DNA of 64,000 bases, from positions 2,418,001-2,482,000 of the forward strand of contig OY970315.1 in assembly GCA_963716525.1 (NCBI GenBank), read 5' to 3'. The stretch's first letter is position 1. Each line of letters opens with the position of its first letter. Source of the DNA: JBBREP01 sp963716525. Its GTDB lineage: Bacteria > Actinomycetota > Acidimicrobiia > IMCC26256 > PALSA-610. Below are positions 1 through 8,491 of the stretch, piece by piece. The translations under genes were made by a program, and so were the position numbers. The notes beneath the pieces were generated by a model that saw only the letters and a program-made list of their open reading frames with translations, searched no databases and was not told the origin of the DNA.

Positions 1-99
1 AAGGACGCGCCGAACCCGACTGTGGCCAGGGCGTGGACCGACTACGTGGTGGCCCATCGCAGCGAGGTCGTTCGTCAATTCGGGTTCTTACCTCGGTGA
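1..99 (+). CDS. modA: ModA, molybdate-binding protein (3' end only)
   Basis: The first 99 bases read in frame 1 as the last 32 residues of a protein ending FGFLPR. The segment NPTVARAWTDYVV resembles the final helix of periplasmic molybdate-binding proteins, which end in a similar A-x-x-F-V...YGF pattern. Its TGA overlaps the GTG start of the permease by the classic GTGA arrangement. Identity is inferred mainly from the following modB and modC, because only the tail is visible. The gene begins outside the window. Confidence 0.7.
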   Translation, partial: KDAPNPTVARAWTDYVVAHRSEVVRQFGFLPR

Positions 100-935
100 T
101 CTCCCCGAGGCGTCGGCGGGTTTCGGGAAACTCGCCGCCCGCGCTCGCCGTTGCCTTGGGATTGCTCGCGCTCACGGTGTTCTTCGTGCTGCCGCTGGCC
201 GGCCTGCTGTGGCGCGTGCCGTGGAGTGACGCCCGCAGTGTGCTCGGCGAGCGTGCATCACGTGACGCGCTGCGCCTCAGCCTCGAATGCACGCTGTCGG
301 CCACCGCGCTGTCGGTCGTATTCGGCGTGCCGCTCGCGTGGTTGCTCGCCCGCACGTCGTTTCCCGGTCGCGGCCTGCTGCGCGCGCTCGCGCTCTTGCC
401 GCTCGTGCTGCCGCCCGTGGTCGGCGGCGTCGCGCTCTTCTACGCGTTCGGCCGCCGCGGGCTCGTGGGTCAGTGGCTCGAACGCTGGTTCCACTTCCAG
501 CTGCCGTTCACGATCTGGGCCGCCATCCTCGCCGAGACGTTCGTGGCGATGCCGTTCCTCGTGATCACCGTCGAGGGTGCGCTCCGCGGGCTCGACGTGC
601 GCTACGAGGACGCCGCGGCGGCGTGTGGTGCGAGCCGCTGGACGGTGATGCGGCGTGTCACGCTGCCGATGATCGGCCCGTCGATCCTCGCCGGCATGGC
701 GCTCACGTGGGCGCGTGCGCTGGGTGAGTTCGGGGCCACGATCACGTTCGCGGGCAGCTTCCCCGGCCGCACGCAGACGCTCCCGCTCGCGATCTACCTC
801 GCGTTCGAGAACGACGAGCCGGCCGCGATCGTGTTGAGCCTCGTCCTGCTCGCGGTGTCGATGGTGGTGCTGGTCGCCGTGGGCAGCCGCGTCTTCGGCG
901 ACCGCGGGCGAACCGCGACGGTGGCCTCGCCGTGA
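96..935 (+). CDS. modB: ModB, molybdate ABC transporter permease
   Basis: Inner-membrane permease of the molybdate importer, about 279 residues with several hydrophobic helices. The cytoplasmic EAA loop that contacts the ATPase is visible around residues 170-190 (EDAAAACGASRWTVMRRVTL, then P). An open frame extends upstream to position 33, but GTG at 96 overlaps the modA stop (GTGA) and is the likely start. Its own stop overlaps the modC start in the same way, so modABC is one translationally coupled operon. The transporter would supply molybdenum for the cofactor of the hydroxylase at 30.5 kb. That link is inference. Confidence 0.92.
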   Translation: MISPRRRRVSGNSPPALAVALGLLALTVFFVLPLAGLLWRVPWSDARSVLGERASRDALRLSLECTLSATALSVVFGVPLAWLLARTSFPGRGLLRALALLPLVLPPVVGGVALFYAFGRRGLVGQWLERWFHFQLPFTIWAAILAETFVAMPFLVITVEGALRGLDVRYEDAAAACGASRWTVMRRVTLPMIGPSILAGMALTWARALGEFGATITFAGSFPGRTQTLPLAIYLAFENDEPAAIVLSLVLLAVSMVVLVAVGSRVFGDRGRTATVASP

Positions 936-1996
936 CCGCGACGCTCGAGTGCGACGCGCGGCTGCGGCGCGGGAGGCTCGCGCTCGACGTCTCGCTCGCG
1001 GCGAGACCGGGCGAGCTCGTCGTGGTGGTCGGACCGAACGGCGCCGGGAAGTCGACGCTGCTGGGCGCGCTCGCCGGGTTGCTGGCGATCGATTCCGGCC
1101 GCATCGAGCTCGACGGTGAGGTGCTCGACGAACCGGCCGCGGGTCGCTTCGTCGAGAGCCGCCGGCGCGCGATCGGTGTGGTCTTCCAGGACCTCCTGCT
1201 GTTCGAGCACATGAGCGTGGTCGAGAACGTGGCGTTCGGGCTGCGCAGTCGCGGCCGGCCCCGCCGCGAGGCGCGGCGTGCCGCCGCCGAGTGGCTCGAC
1301 CGTTTCGGGCTGGCTGATCTGGCCGACGCCCGGCCCGGCGCGCTGTCGGGCGGTCAGGCGCAGCGTGTCGCGCTGGCCCGTGCGCTGGCCTTCGGCCCGA
1401 AGTTGCTGCTCCTCGACGAGCCGTTCGCCGCGCTCGACGCCACGACGCGCAGCACCGTGCGTCGCGAGGTGCGTGCGCACCTTGCAACGCTGGCAGTGCC
1501 GAAGGTGCTCGTGACCCACGACGCGGTGGAGGCGATCACGCTCGCCGACCGCATCGTGGTGCTCGAGGGCGGTCGGATCGTGCAGGAGGGCACACCCGAC
1601 GAGATCCGTGCCCACCCCCGGTCGCGCTACGTGGCCGATCTCGTCGGGATCAACTTGTTCCGGGGCGAGTTGCGCGGCGGCACGATCACGCTTGCGTCGG
1701 GCCACGACGTCGCGGTGGCGGCCGACCCGGCGCGCAGCGGTGCCGCCGTCGCGACGCTGCATCCCCACGCGGTCACGATCCACCCGGCCCGGCCGGAGGG
1801 CAGCGCGCGCAACGTGTGGGCAACCGACGTGATCGATGTCGACGACGAGGGCGAACGGGTGCGCGTGCGAGTGGGCGCGCCGCTACCACTGGCGATCGAG
1901 ATCACCCGCTCGGCTCGCGCCCAGCTCGCGCTCGCGCCGGGATCGCGCGTGTGGATTTCGTTCAAGGCCACCGAGGTCGCGGTCGAAGCCGACTGA
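932..1996 (+). CDS. modC: ModC, molybdate ABC transporter ATPase
   Basis: ATPase of the molybdate importer, 354 residues, GTG start overlapping the modB stop. Walker A GPNGAGKS lies at about residues 34-41. The Q-loop region is VVFQD, the ABC signature LSGGQAQRV is at about 137-145, Walker B LLLLDEP at about 159-165 and the H-loop VTHD near 196. After residue 230 comes a C-terminal extension with beta-rich sequence (HPHAVTIHP and onward) matching the TOBE/MOP regulatory domain of ModC and related importers. That domain in this family binds molybdate or mediates trans-inhibition. Length is normal. Confidence 0.93.
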   Translation: MTATLECDARLRRGRLALDVSLAARPGELVVVVGPNGAGKSTLLGALAGLLAIDSGRIELDGEVLDEPAAGRFVESRRRAIGVVFQDLLLFEHMSVVENVAFGLRSRGRPRREARRAAAEWLDRFGLADLADARPGALSGGQAQRVALARALAFGPKLLLLDEPFAALDATTRSTVRREVRAHLATLAVPKVLVTHDAVEAITLADRIVVLEGGRIVQEGTPDEIRAHPRSRYVADLVGINLFRGELRGGTITLASGHDVAVAADPARSGAAVATLHPHAVTIHPARPEGSARNVWATDVIDVDDEGERVRVRVGAPLPLAIEITRSARAQLALAPGSRVWISFKATEVAVEAD

Positions 1997-2020
1997 CGAG
2001 TTGCCGACCCGAGTGCTGGA

Positions 2021-2536
2021 ATGCACGGCGTGGACGTGCGTGAACTGCTGCTCGAGACGTATGGCCGCGTGCCACCGCTCGCGCGGGAGGCCGTCGAGGG
2101 ACTCGACGTGCCGCACCTGTGCGAGCGCCCGGCGCCCGGCGCGAACCCCATCGCCTGGCTCGTGTGGCACACCGCACGTGTGCAGGATCACCACATCTCC
2201 GAGCTCGTCGAGCAGGAACAGCTGTGGGTGACGAGCGGCTGGGCCAAGCGCTTCGGTCTCGAGCCCGACGCGCACAACACCGGCTACGGGCACACGCCGG
2301 AACAGGTCGCGGAGATCCAGCCTGATCGACCCGAGACGCTGCTCGACTACCTCGACGCCACGCACCAGCGCGCCATTGCGTTCATCGAGACGGTCGACTC
2401 CGCCGCGCTCGACCGCATCGTCGATCGCCGCTGGGACCCGCCCGTCACCCTGGGCGTGCGGCTCGTGAGCGTCGCCGACGACAGCCTGCAGCACGCCGGC
2501 CAGGCCGCCTACGTCCGCGGCCTACTCCGCCTCTGA
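2021..2536 (+). CDS. DinB-like (DUF664-type) four-helix protein
   Basis: 171 residues resembling the DinB/YfiT-like four-helix bundle group, which in actinobacteria includes mycothiol-dependent enzymes with a His triad binding a metal. Candidate ligands are the histidines in WHTARVQDHH (residues 48-57) and in SLQHAGQAAYVRGL near the C terminus, the usual position of the last ligand. It starts 24 bases after modC on the same strand but has no known role in molybdate uptake. It converges with the TetR gene downstream, with a strong hairpin between them. Substrate unknown. Confidence 0.75.
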   Translation: MHGVDVRELLLETYGRVPPLAREAVEGLDVPHLCERPAPGANPIAWLVWHTARVQDHHISELVEQEQLWVTSGWAKRFGLEPDAHNTGYGHTPEQVAEIQPDRPETLLDYLDATHQRAIAFIETVDSAALDRIVDRRWDPPVTLGVRLVSVADDSLQHAGQAAYVRGLLRL

Positions 2537-2547
2537 ACTGAACCCAT

Positions 2548-2591
2548 CATGCGTCGTTTGGGTACCAAATAGCGGTCCCAAACGACGCATG
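2548..2591. terminator. 44-bp palindromic element, copy 1 (bidirectional terminator-like)
   Basis: A perfect 15-bp inverted repeat (2548-2562 and 2577-2591) around a 14-base loop, lying between two convergent genes. The whole 44-bp unit occurs again at 29700-29743 in the opposite orientation, loop included. No T-run follows either arm, so it is not a textbook Rho-independent terminator, but its place between 3' ends suggests that role. It could also be a small dispersed palindromic repeat. Confidence 0.75.
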
Positions 2592-2616
2592 CGCGTCAGG
2601 CGGGATGGGTCGGCGA

Positions 2617-3252
2617 TCACGACGGCTTGTCGTCGAGCATCGCCTGGAGACCGCGCACGAAGATGGCGAGGAAGGCCTCGAACAGCCGCGCCGCGTCGTC
2701 ATCGATCAGCCGGGCCTGCGAGAAGCCGTCCGACGCGATCCCGAAGATCGCGGCCAGGTCGTCGACGGGAATCGGTGCGCGCTCACCCGTGCGAGCCATG
2801 AGGGCCCGCATGTAGTTGGCGATGCGCTCCCGGTTTGCGTGGGAGAAGGCGCGGGCGTGCGCACGGGCGTCGGGGTTGCGGATGGCGTACAGCTGGTACT
2901 CGAGCATCACCGCGGTGAACTCGGCATCGGCCGCCATCACGTGGCGCCACTCCTGCGCGACGGCCGTGACGTCGACGCCTTGGAACCGCTCGAGCGGCAC
3001 GTCGGCGCCCGGCATCGCCGCGAAATCGGCGATGACACGGTCGTTGAGCCGCGCGCAGGCCGCGTGCAGCAGCTCGTCCTTGTCGGCGAAGTGCTTGTAG
3101 ATCGCGCCGCGGGTGAAGCCGGCCGTCTCGGCGATCTCGTCGAGGGACGCGCCGTGGAAGCCGCGCTTGGCGAACACCGCGATCGCCGCGTCGAGCAGCG
3201 CGTCGCGGGTGCGCTGGCGCCGCCGTTCGGGGGTCAGGCGCTCGGTGGTCAC
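2617..3252 (-). CDS. TetR-family transcriptional regulator
   Basis: About 211 residues. The N-terminal TetR DNA-binding domain is clear: RTRDALLDAAIAVFAKRGF, then a helix-turn-helix ending TRGAIYKHF near residues 49-57. The C-terminal ligand-binding half is generic. An open frame extends upstream to 3363, but that would run into the divergent ABC gene and its promoter. GTG at 3252 (VTTERLTPERRR) matches the usual family start. It is divergent from an ABC exporter, with a symmetric four-half-site operator between them, so it probably represses both itself and the exporter. Confidence 0.9.
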   Translation of the reverse strand: MTTERLTPERRRQRTRDALLDAAIAVFAKRGFHGASLDEIAETAGFTRGAIYKHFADKDELLHAACARLNDRVIADFAAMPGADVPLERFQGVDVTAVAQEWRHVMAADAEFTAVMLEYQLYAIRNPDARAHARAFSHANRERIANYMRALMARTGERAPIPVDDLAAIFGIASDGFSQARLIDDDAARLFEAFLAIFVRGLQAMLDDKPS

Positions 3253-3273
3253 GCGCCATTCTCGCGCAGCCGC

Positions 3274-3327
3274 GATACGCGCTTGACACCGAGATACGGA
3301 AGCGTATCTTAGCAACGTGACCGTATC
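3274..3327. promoter_or_regulatory. Exporter promoter with symmetric four-half-site TetR operator
   Basis: The half-site GATACG occurs at 3274-3279 and 3293-3298, and its complement CGTATC at 3303-3308 and 3322-3327. All four are arranged with exact dyad symmetry about 3300.5: 13 bases between outer and inner sites on each side, 4 in the middle. The inner pair extends to AGATACG/CGTATCT. A TTGACA -35 (3283-3288) and a TATCTT -10 (3305-3310), 16 bases apart, straddle the inner pair. The GTG start at 3317 lies about 6 bases after the -10, so the exporter mRNA is probably leaderless. Binding by the adjacent TetR is inference. Confidence 0.85.
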
Positions 3328-4287
3328 TACAGGTCGGGTGCTCGAGGTCGACGGCCTGGTCAAGCACTACGGCGCCCGCCGAGCGCTTGCCGGCGTGTCG
3401 CTGGCAGTGGCGCCGGGGGAGATCGTGGGCCTGCTCGGGCCGAACGGTGCCGGCAAGTCGACGCTCGTGTCGATCGTGGCCGGCGTGCTGCGGCCCGACG
3501 CCGGTCGCGTCGTGGTGGCCGGCTACGACGTGGTGGCCGCGCCCGGGGCGGCGGCGCGTCACGTGGGTGTCGCCCCGCAGGAGATCGGTCTGTACGAGGT
3601 GCTCACCGTGCGCGAGAACCTCGCGGGCTTCGCGGCGTTGCGCGGCGGCGCGCGCGGGTGCGGGCCCGCCGCATCGACGCGGTCGCGGCTGCGCTGCGCC
3701 TCACGCACTTGATGGACCGCCCGGTCCAGGGCTTGTCGGGAGGCGAGCGGCGCCGGGCGCACAGCGCGATCGCGTTCCTCCACGAGCCTGCGCTCCTGCT
3801 GCTCGACGAACCGACCGTCGGTGCTGACGTCGACACGAGGCAGGCGCTGCTCGAGGTCGTGCAGGCGGCGGCGGCGCGGGGTGCGGCGATCGTCTACTCC
3901 ACGCACTACCTGCCCGAGATCGAAGCCCTCGGCGCGGCGGTCGCAATCCTGGTGGGCGGCGAGCTCGTCGCGACAGGCACGGTCGCGGAGCTCGTCGCCT
4001 GCCACGCGCGCGCCGCGGTCGAGCTGACGTTCGCCGAGGCACCCACGGCCGAGCTCGTCGACCGGCTCGCCGCGATTGGCGGCGATGGCGTGACCGTCGA
4101 CGACGCGATCGTGCGCGTCCCCGCCTCGTCGCCCGCGCAGCTCGTGCCCACGTTGCTGCGCGCGCTCGGCGACGCCGGCGAGCGGCTTCGCGCGGTCGCG
4201 CTGCGGCACGCCGACCTCGATGCTGTGTACCTCGCGCTTACCGGCGCCCGCTTCGAGGAGCACGATGCCCTTGTCGCCGCGCCGTAG
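3317..4287 (+). CDS. ABC exporter ATPase (one frameshift)
   Basis: Cytoplasmic ATPase of a two-component drug/lipid-type exporter. Walker A GPNGAGKST is at residues 41-49, followed by the Q-loop APQE. The frame is broken near 3640-3660, inside a GCGCGCGGG run. Downstream, the next frame carries the signature LSGGERRRA, Walker B LLLLDEPTVG and the H-loop YSTHYLPE. One missing base restores about 324 residues. All motifs are intact, so a sequence error is more likely than a pseudogene. The gene overlaps the permease start at 4265 and lies under the TetR operator. Confidence 0.85.
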
Positions 4288-5041
4288 CAGCGCGATCGCC
4301 GCGATCGAGATGCGCGTGTTGCGGCGCGACCCGATGCCGCTGATCGTGCTGCTGGTGATGCCGCTCGTCATGGTGCCGCTCCTCGACCACACGTTCCGCG
4401 CCACGCTCATTTCGAGCGGCCACCCACACGCCTCCGGGAGCGACTTCGCGGTGCCCGGTGAGGCGGTGCAGTTCGGCTTCTTCCTCGCGCCGTACACCGG
4501 CTTCATGTTCTTCCGCGACCACGTGTGGCGGACGTGGGCACGCGTCCGCGCATCGGGCGCGTCGCCGATCGAGATCGCGCTGGGAAAGGCCGCGCCCATG
4601 GTCGCCTTGGGCGCACTGCAGGCTGCGGTGCTCTTCGGCGTCGGTGCCGCGCTGCTCCATCTGCACGTCCACCATGTGGTGGCGATCGCCGGCGTGGCGC
4701 TCGTCGCCACGTGCAGCGCGGTGATGCTCGGCACCGCGCTGGCCGCCGTGCTCGCGACGATGCAGCAGCTCAACGCGGTGGGGTTCCTCGGCGCGACCGT
4801 GCTCGGCGCCGTCGGCGGTGCCTTCGTGCCGCTCGCGACGCTGCCGCGGTGGGTCCAGGTGCTCGCGCCGGCCACTCCCCAGTACTGGGCGATGCGTGCC
4901 TACCGCAGCCTCATCATCGACGGCCGCCCGGCGGTGAGCGTGCTGCTGCCGGTTGCGGTGCTCGCGTGCTTCACGTTGGCATCCACCGCGGTCGCCGTGC
5001 GCGGCCTGCGGCGCGACGCCGTCAAGCGCGGCTGGACCTGA
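4265..5041 (+). CDS. ABC-2 type exporter permease
   Basis: About 258 residues with six predicted hydrophobic helices. The first (LIVLLVMPLVMVPLLDHTF) follows a short basic N terminus, and the last lies before a basic tail. The architecture matches ABC-2 permeases that pair with the ATPase just upstream. ATG 4265 overlaps the ATPase 3' end by 23 bases, indicating translational coupling. Substrate cannot be read from sequence. The TetR regulator suggests a small toxic compound or lipid. Confidence 0.85.
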   Translation: MPLSPRRSSAIAAIEMRVLRRDPMPLIVLLVMPLVMVPLLDHTFRATLISSGHPHASGSDFAVPGEAVQFGFFLAPYTGFMFFRDHVWRTWARVRASGASPIEIALGKAAPMVALGALQAAVLFGVGAALLHLHVHHVVAIAGVALVATCSAVMLGTALAAVLATMQQLNAVGFLGATVLGAVGGAFVPLATLPRWVQVLAPATPQYWAMRAYRSLIIDGRPAVSVLLPVAVLACFTLASTAVAVRGLRRDAVKRGWT

Positions 5042-5050
5042 TCTGCTCGA

Positions 5051-5985
5051 ATGGCCGCAATGGCGGCGGCGATCACCTTCGCGGTGCAACTCGAGCTCGG
5101 GCCCGATCCGCGTGCATTCGTGGCGCTCGCCCGCAAGGCCGAGGACATCGGATGCCGCGCCGTCTACGTCGCCGACCATCCGGGGGCGACGGCCGACCCG
5201 TTCGCATCACTTGCCGCCCTCGCCGGTGCGACCACGTTGCGGCTCGGGACCTACGTGCTGAATGCGGGCGTGCGCGATCCGCTGACCATCGCGTCCGCCG
5301 CGGCGACGCTCGACGTGCTGTCCGGTGGGCGCGTCGTACTCGGGCTCGGTGCCGGCCATACGCCGGCCGAGTGGGCGATGCTCGGCCGCGAACCCCCGAG
5401 TGCTGCCGCGTGCGGGTCGCTCGTCTCGAGGAGATCGTGCGGGTCGTCGCCAGGTTGCTCGCCGGTGACGAGGTGACGCACCACGGCCGCTTTCTCGTGA
5501 CCGACGCCGCCCGCTTGGCCGCGCCGCGCCCGGTGCAGCAGCCCGTGCCGCTGCTCGTCGGCGGCAACGGGAACCGGGTGCTCCGTCTCGCCGCGAGCAC
5601 GGCCGAGATCGTCGGGCTCTCCGGTCTCGGCCGCACCCTCGCCGACGGGCATCGTCACGTCGCGGAGTGGTCGGCGAGTGCGATCGACGATCGGATTCGG
5701 GTGGTGCGGGAGGCGGCGCGCGGTCGGCAACACCCGCCGGTGCTCGACGCGCTCGTGCAGCACGTCGAGGTGACGGACCACCCGCGCGACGTCGCCGAGC
5801 GTATGTCGTCGGTGGTCGAGGGGTTGGCGCCCGACGACGTGCTCGGCGCGCCGTACGCACTCGTCGGGACGCCCTCGCAGCTTGCCGAGGAGCTGGCCGC
5901 GCACCGCGAGCGTTGGGGGTTCACGTCGTACGTCGTGCGGGCGAACGCGCTGGACGCGATCGTGCCGGTCATCGCGCGCCTCTGA
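5051..5985 (+). CDS. LLM-class F420-dependent oxidoreductase (one frameshift)
   Basis: Luciferase-like TIM-barrel enzyme, likely flavin- or F420-dependent. The N-terminal part has the family pattern: AVQLELGPDPRAFVALARKA, then TTLRLGTYVLNAGVRDPLTI and SGGRVVLGLGAGH. The frame breaks near 5390-5415 in a CCCCC/GCCGCG run and continues one frame over with RVARLEEIVRVVARLLAGD and VPLLVGGNG, ending VIARL. One missing base gives about 312 residues, the family's usual length. It begins 9 bases after the permease and may belong to the same operon. Substrate unknown. Confidence 0.82.
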
Positions 5986-6520
5986 CCGGCGCGCGGCGGT
6001 GCAGCGCGAGCACGCGGCACGGGACGGCCGGCGGAGGGTGGAAGGCATGGCGCGGCACGGGTGGCCCGAGTGCCGCGTCGAACGCGAGCTGCCAGCGCGC
6101 CGCGCCGGGCGCGCCGGGGCCGGCCCAGCGGCGCGCGGCCTGCTCCTGCAGCACGACGCGCGCGCTCTCGAGGCGCGAGCCGCGTTGCACGAGCCGCGCC
6201 AACAGCGCGGAGGTCGCCGCGAACGGCGGGTTCGCCACGACGTGGTACGGCCGCCGCGGCAAGCGGAGCGCGCCGACGTCGGCGTGCACCACCGTGACGC
6301 GATCGCCGAATCGGGTACGCAGCCGTGCTGCGCGATGGGGGTGCAGCTCGACGGCGATCACCCGCATGCCCGCGCGCAGCAGCGCGGCGGTGATCGCGCC
6401 GTCGCCGGCGCCGCAGTCGAGGACCAGGCTGTGGGGAGGGAGTGCCGCGTCAGCGACGAGTCGTTGGGCCCATCGCTCGTCGAGCCGGTGCCAGCCCCAT
6501 GAGCGTGCCGGCGGGGCCAC
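5969..6520 (-). CDS. rRNA adenine N6-methyltransferase family protein (Erm/KsgA-like)
   Basis: 183 residues. The SAM-binding motif I reads VLDCGAGDGAITAALL, and the adenine-methylation motif IV is NPPF (YHVVANPPFAATSALL). The N terminus SWGWHRLDERWAQRLV replaces the QNFL motif of KsgA, as in some actinobacterial Erm-like proteins. It is short for Erm (about 250 residues) because the C-terminal helical RNA-binding domain is mostly absent. It could modify 23S rRNA and lower macrolide susceptibility, or have another target. Its 3' end overlaps the convergent LLM gene by 17 bases. Confidence 0.75.
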   Translation of the reverse strand: MAPPARSWGWHRLDERWAQRLVADAALPPHSLVLDCGAGDGAITAALLRAGMRVIAVELHPHRAARLRTRFGDRVTVVHADVGALRLPRRPYHVVANPPFAATSALLARLVQRGSRLESARVVLQEQAARRWAGPGAPGAARWQLAFDAALGPPVPRHAFHPPPAVPCRVLALHRRAPVRGAR

Positions 6521-6649
6521 GGCGGCGGACCGCCATCACGAAGTTCACGCCGCGGACGGTACGTCGCCGGCCGCGGGCGCCGCCGCCGAATTTCGTGGTC
6601 GCACCCCGAGCGCCGATGGCGTCGCGGGCGATGACCCCGCGGCGTCGTG

Positions 6650-7651
6650 TCAGTCGAGCGCGCTGTCGATCTGCTCGGCGACCTCGTCGGTCGGGGCGTG
6701 GGCATCGGGCGGGATGGTGCCGAGCCGGCCGGCCTCGAAGTCGTCGAAGGCCTGCTGGATCTCGGCCTTGGTGTTCATCACGAACGGGCCGTACCACGCA
6801 ACCGGCTCACGGATGGGCCGGCCACCCAGCAGGAGCACGTCGAGCGTCTCGCGGCGCGCCTCTTGCCCGGGCGCAGCCTCGATCGTGACCGCATCGCCGG
6901 CACCGAGCACCGCGAGCTGGCCGAGCTCGACGGGCCGGCGTTCGGTGCCCACCGTGCCCCGGCCCGCGAGCACGTACACGAGGGCGTTGAACTCGGCCGG
7001 CCACGCCGTGACAAGGCGCGCGCCCGGCTGGATCGTCGCGTGCACCATCGTGATCGGGGAGTGCGTCGAGCCCGGTCCGCGCGATCCCGACAACTCGCCC
7101 GCGATCACGCGGACGAGCGCGCCGCCGTCGTCCGATGTGAGCAGCAACACCGCGCCGGCCTCGATCTCCTGGTACGCGGGGGCGATCCACTTCTGGGCGC
7201 GTGGCAGGTTCACCCACAGCTGGATGCCGTGGAAGATCCCGCCCGCCGCCACCAGCGCCTCGGGTGGCGTCTCGATGTGCAGCAGCCCGCTCCCCGCGGT
7301 CATCCACTGCGTGTCACCGTCGGTGATACGGCCGCCGCCGCCGGTCGAGTCGTGGTGCTCGATGATGCCGTCGATCATGTAGGTGACGGTCTCGAAGCCG
7401 CGGTGCGGATGCCATGGCGTGCCCTTCGGCTCGCCGGGCCCGTAGTCGACCTCGCCCATCTGGTCCATGTGCACGAACGGGTCGAGCGTGGCGAGGTCGA
7501 CCCCGGCGAACGCGCGCCGTACCGGGAAGCCCTCGCCCTCGAATCCCTTCGGTGCAGTGGTCACCGACACCACGGGCCGCTGACGAGCCGCGGCCGGCGG
7601 CACGGGGATGTGCGTGAGCGTGCTCGTGTCGGGTACCTGGATCGCGGGCAT
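6650..7651 (-). CDS. Pirin family protein
   Basis: 333-residue bicupin. The metal-binding cupin motif HPHRGFETVTYMIDG and the downstream HIE are present, as is the typical N-terminal run VRRAFAGVDLATLDPFVHMD. Pirins bind Fe or Ni, and several have quercetinase-like activity, but physiological roles vary. The C-terminal cupin ends with the family-typical PIREPVAWYGPFVMNT segment. It is a single gene, divergent from the DUF2231 gene, with about 65 bases between them. Confidence 0.9.
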   Translation of the reverse strand: MPAIQVPDTSTLTHIPVPPAAARQRPVVSVTTAPKGFEGEGFPVRRAFAGVDLATLDPFVHMDQMGEVDYGPGEPKGTPWHPHRGFETVTYMIDGIIEHHDSTGGGGRITDGDTQWMTAGSGLLHIETPPEALVAAGGIFHGIQLWVNLPRAQKWIAPAYQEIEAGAVLLLTSDDGGALVRVIAGELSGSRGPGSTHSPITMVHATIQPGARLVTAWPAEFNALVYVLAGRGTVGTERRPVELGQLAVLGAGDAVTIEAAPGQEARRETLDVLLLGGRPIREPVAWYGPFVMNTKAEIQQAFDDFEAGRLGTIPPDAHAPTDEVAEQIDSALD

Positions 7652-7718
7652 GGCGGCTCCTGTGGGTTCGGCTCGCCCATCGTGCTATCCGACGGCCGAT
7701 CTGGGTAGTGAACCGAGT

Positions 7719-8486
7719 ATGAGCTCTCTGACCTCGACGACGAACCCGAGGGCACGCGTGCGCGTGCCCGACCCCGTGGTGCGCGCTACCCGTGCCGTCG
7801 AGCACGAACACCGCCTCGACGCGGCGGCGAGCCTGCTCGACGCGGCCGGCGCGCCGCTGTCAAGCGGTGAGATCGGAGCGGTGCTGCGCGGCGACTGGGT
7901 CGGCCACGCGTCGCATCCACTGCTCACCGATCTCCCGCTCGGATGCTGGCTCGGCGCCGGTCTGCTCGATGTGGTGGGCGGCAAGCGTGCGCGCCCGGCG
8001 GCCCGGCGCCTCGTGGCGCTCGGGCTCGCGTGCGCGCCGCCCACGGTCGCGGCCGGCCTCGTCGACGCACGCGAGATCCACGACCCGCGCGCGCGCCGCG
8101 TTGCCGCGGTCCACGCCCTGGGCAACTCGGCCGTCGCCTATCTCTACTGGCGTTCGTGGCGGTCGCGCGCCGGCGGGCGCCACGCGCGCGGTGTGTTGTT
8201 CGGCATGGCGGGCGGTGCGCTCGCCTGGTACACGGGCTATCTCGGAGGGCACCTGTCGTTCGGGCGCGGCGTAGGTCGTGGGCTGCGTGGCATGGACGAC
8301 CGCGACGAGCTCGGCCCGCCCGACGACATCGTCGACATCGACGAAGCCGCGCGGCTGCTCGATGTCACCCCGCAAGAGGTCCGGCGCCTCGTCGAGGGTG
8401 AGTTGCTCGTATCGGTAGGCGACGGATCACGCGGCCCGCGGTTTCTCCGTAGCGAGGTACGCGCCGTGCGCCTCGTCGGTGCCTGA
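7719..8486 (+). CDS. DUF2231 membrane protein fused to an excisionase-like HTH
   Basis: About 255 residues. The first ~190 match DUF2231: the motif HPLLTDLPLGCWLGAGLLD, then several hydrophobic helices and a Gly-rich loop. The C-terminal ~50 residues (DIVDIDEAARLLDVTPQEVR and onward) look like a MerR/excisionase-type helix-turn-helix of the HTH_17 kind. In other actinobacteria the partner of DUF2231 is often a Rieske domain, so this fusion is unusual. A membrane-tethered DNA-binding protein is possible, but DNA binding is not shown. ATG 7719 avoids overlap with the pirin promoter. Confidence 0.75.
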   Translation: MSSLTSTTNPRARVRVPDPVVRATRAVEHEHRLDAAASLLDAAGAPLSSGEIGAVLRGDWVGHASHPLLTDLPLGCWLGAGLLDVVGGKRARPAARRLVALGLACAPPTVAAGLVDAREIHDPRARRVAAVHALGNSAVAYLYWRSWRSRAGGRHARGVLFGMAGGALAWYTGYLGGHLSFGRGVGRGLRGMDDRDELGPPDDIVDIDEAARLLDVTPQEVRRLVEGELLVSVGDGSRGPRFLRSEVRAVRLVGA

Positions 8487-8491
8487 GCCCG

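Noticed and set aside
3253..3363. Upstream in-frame extension of the TetR gene to 3363
   Set aside because: It would overlap the divergent exporter gene and its promoter/operator. The conserved TetR N terminus begins at GTG 3252.
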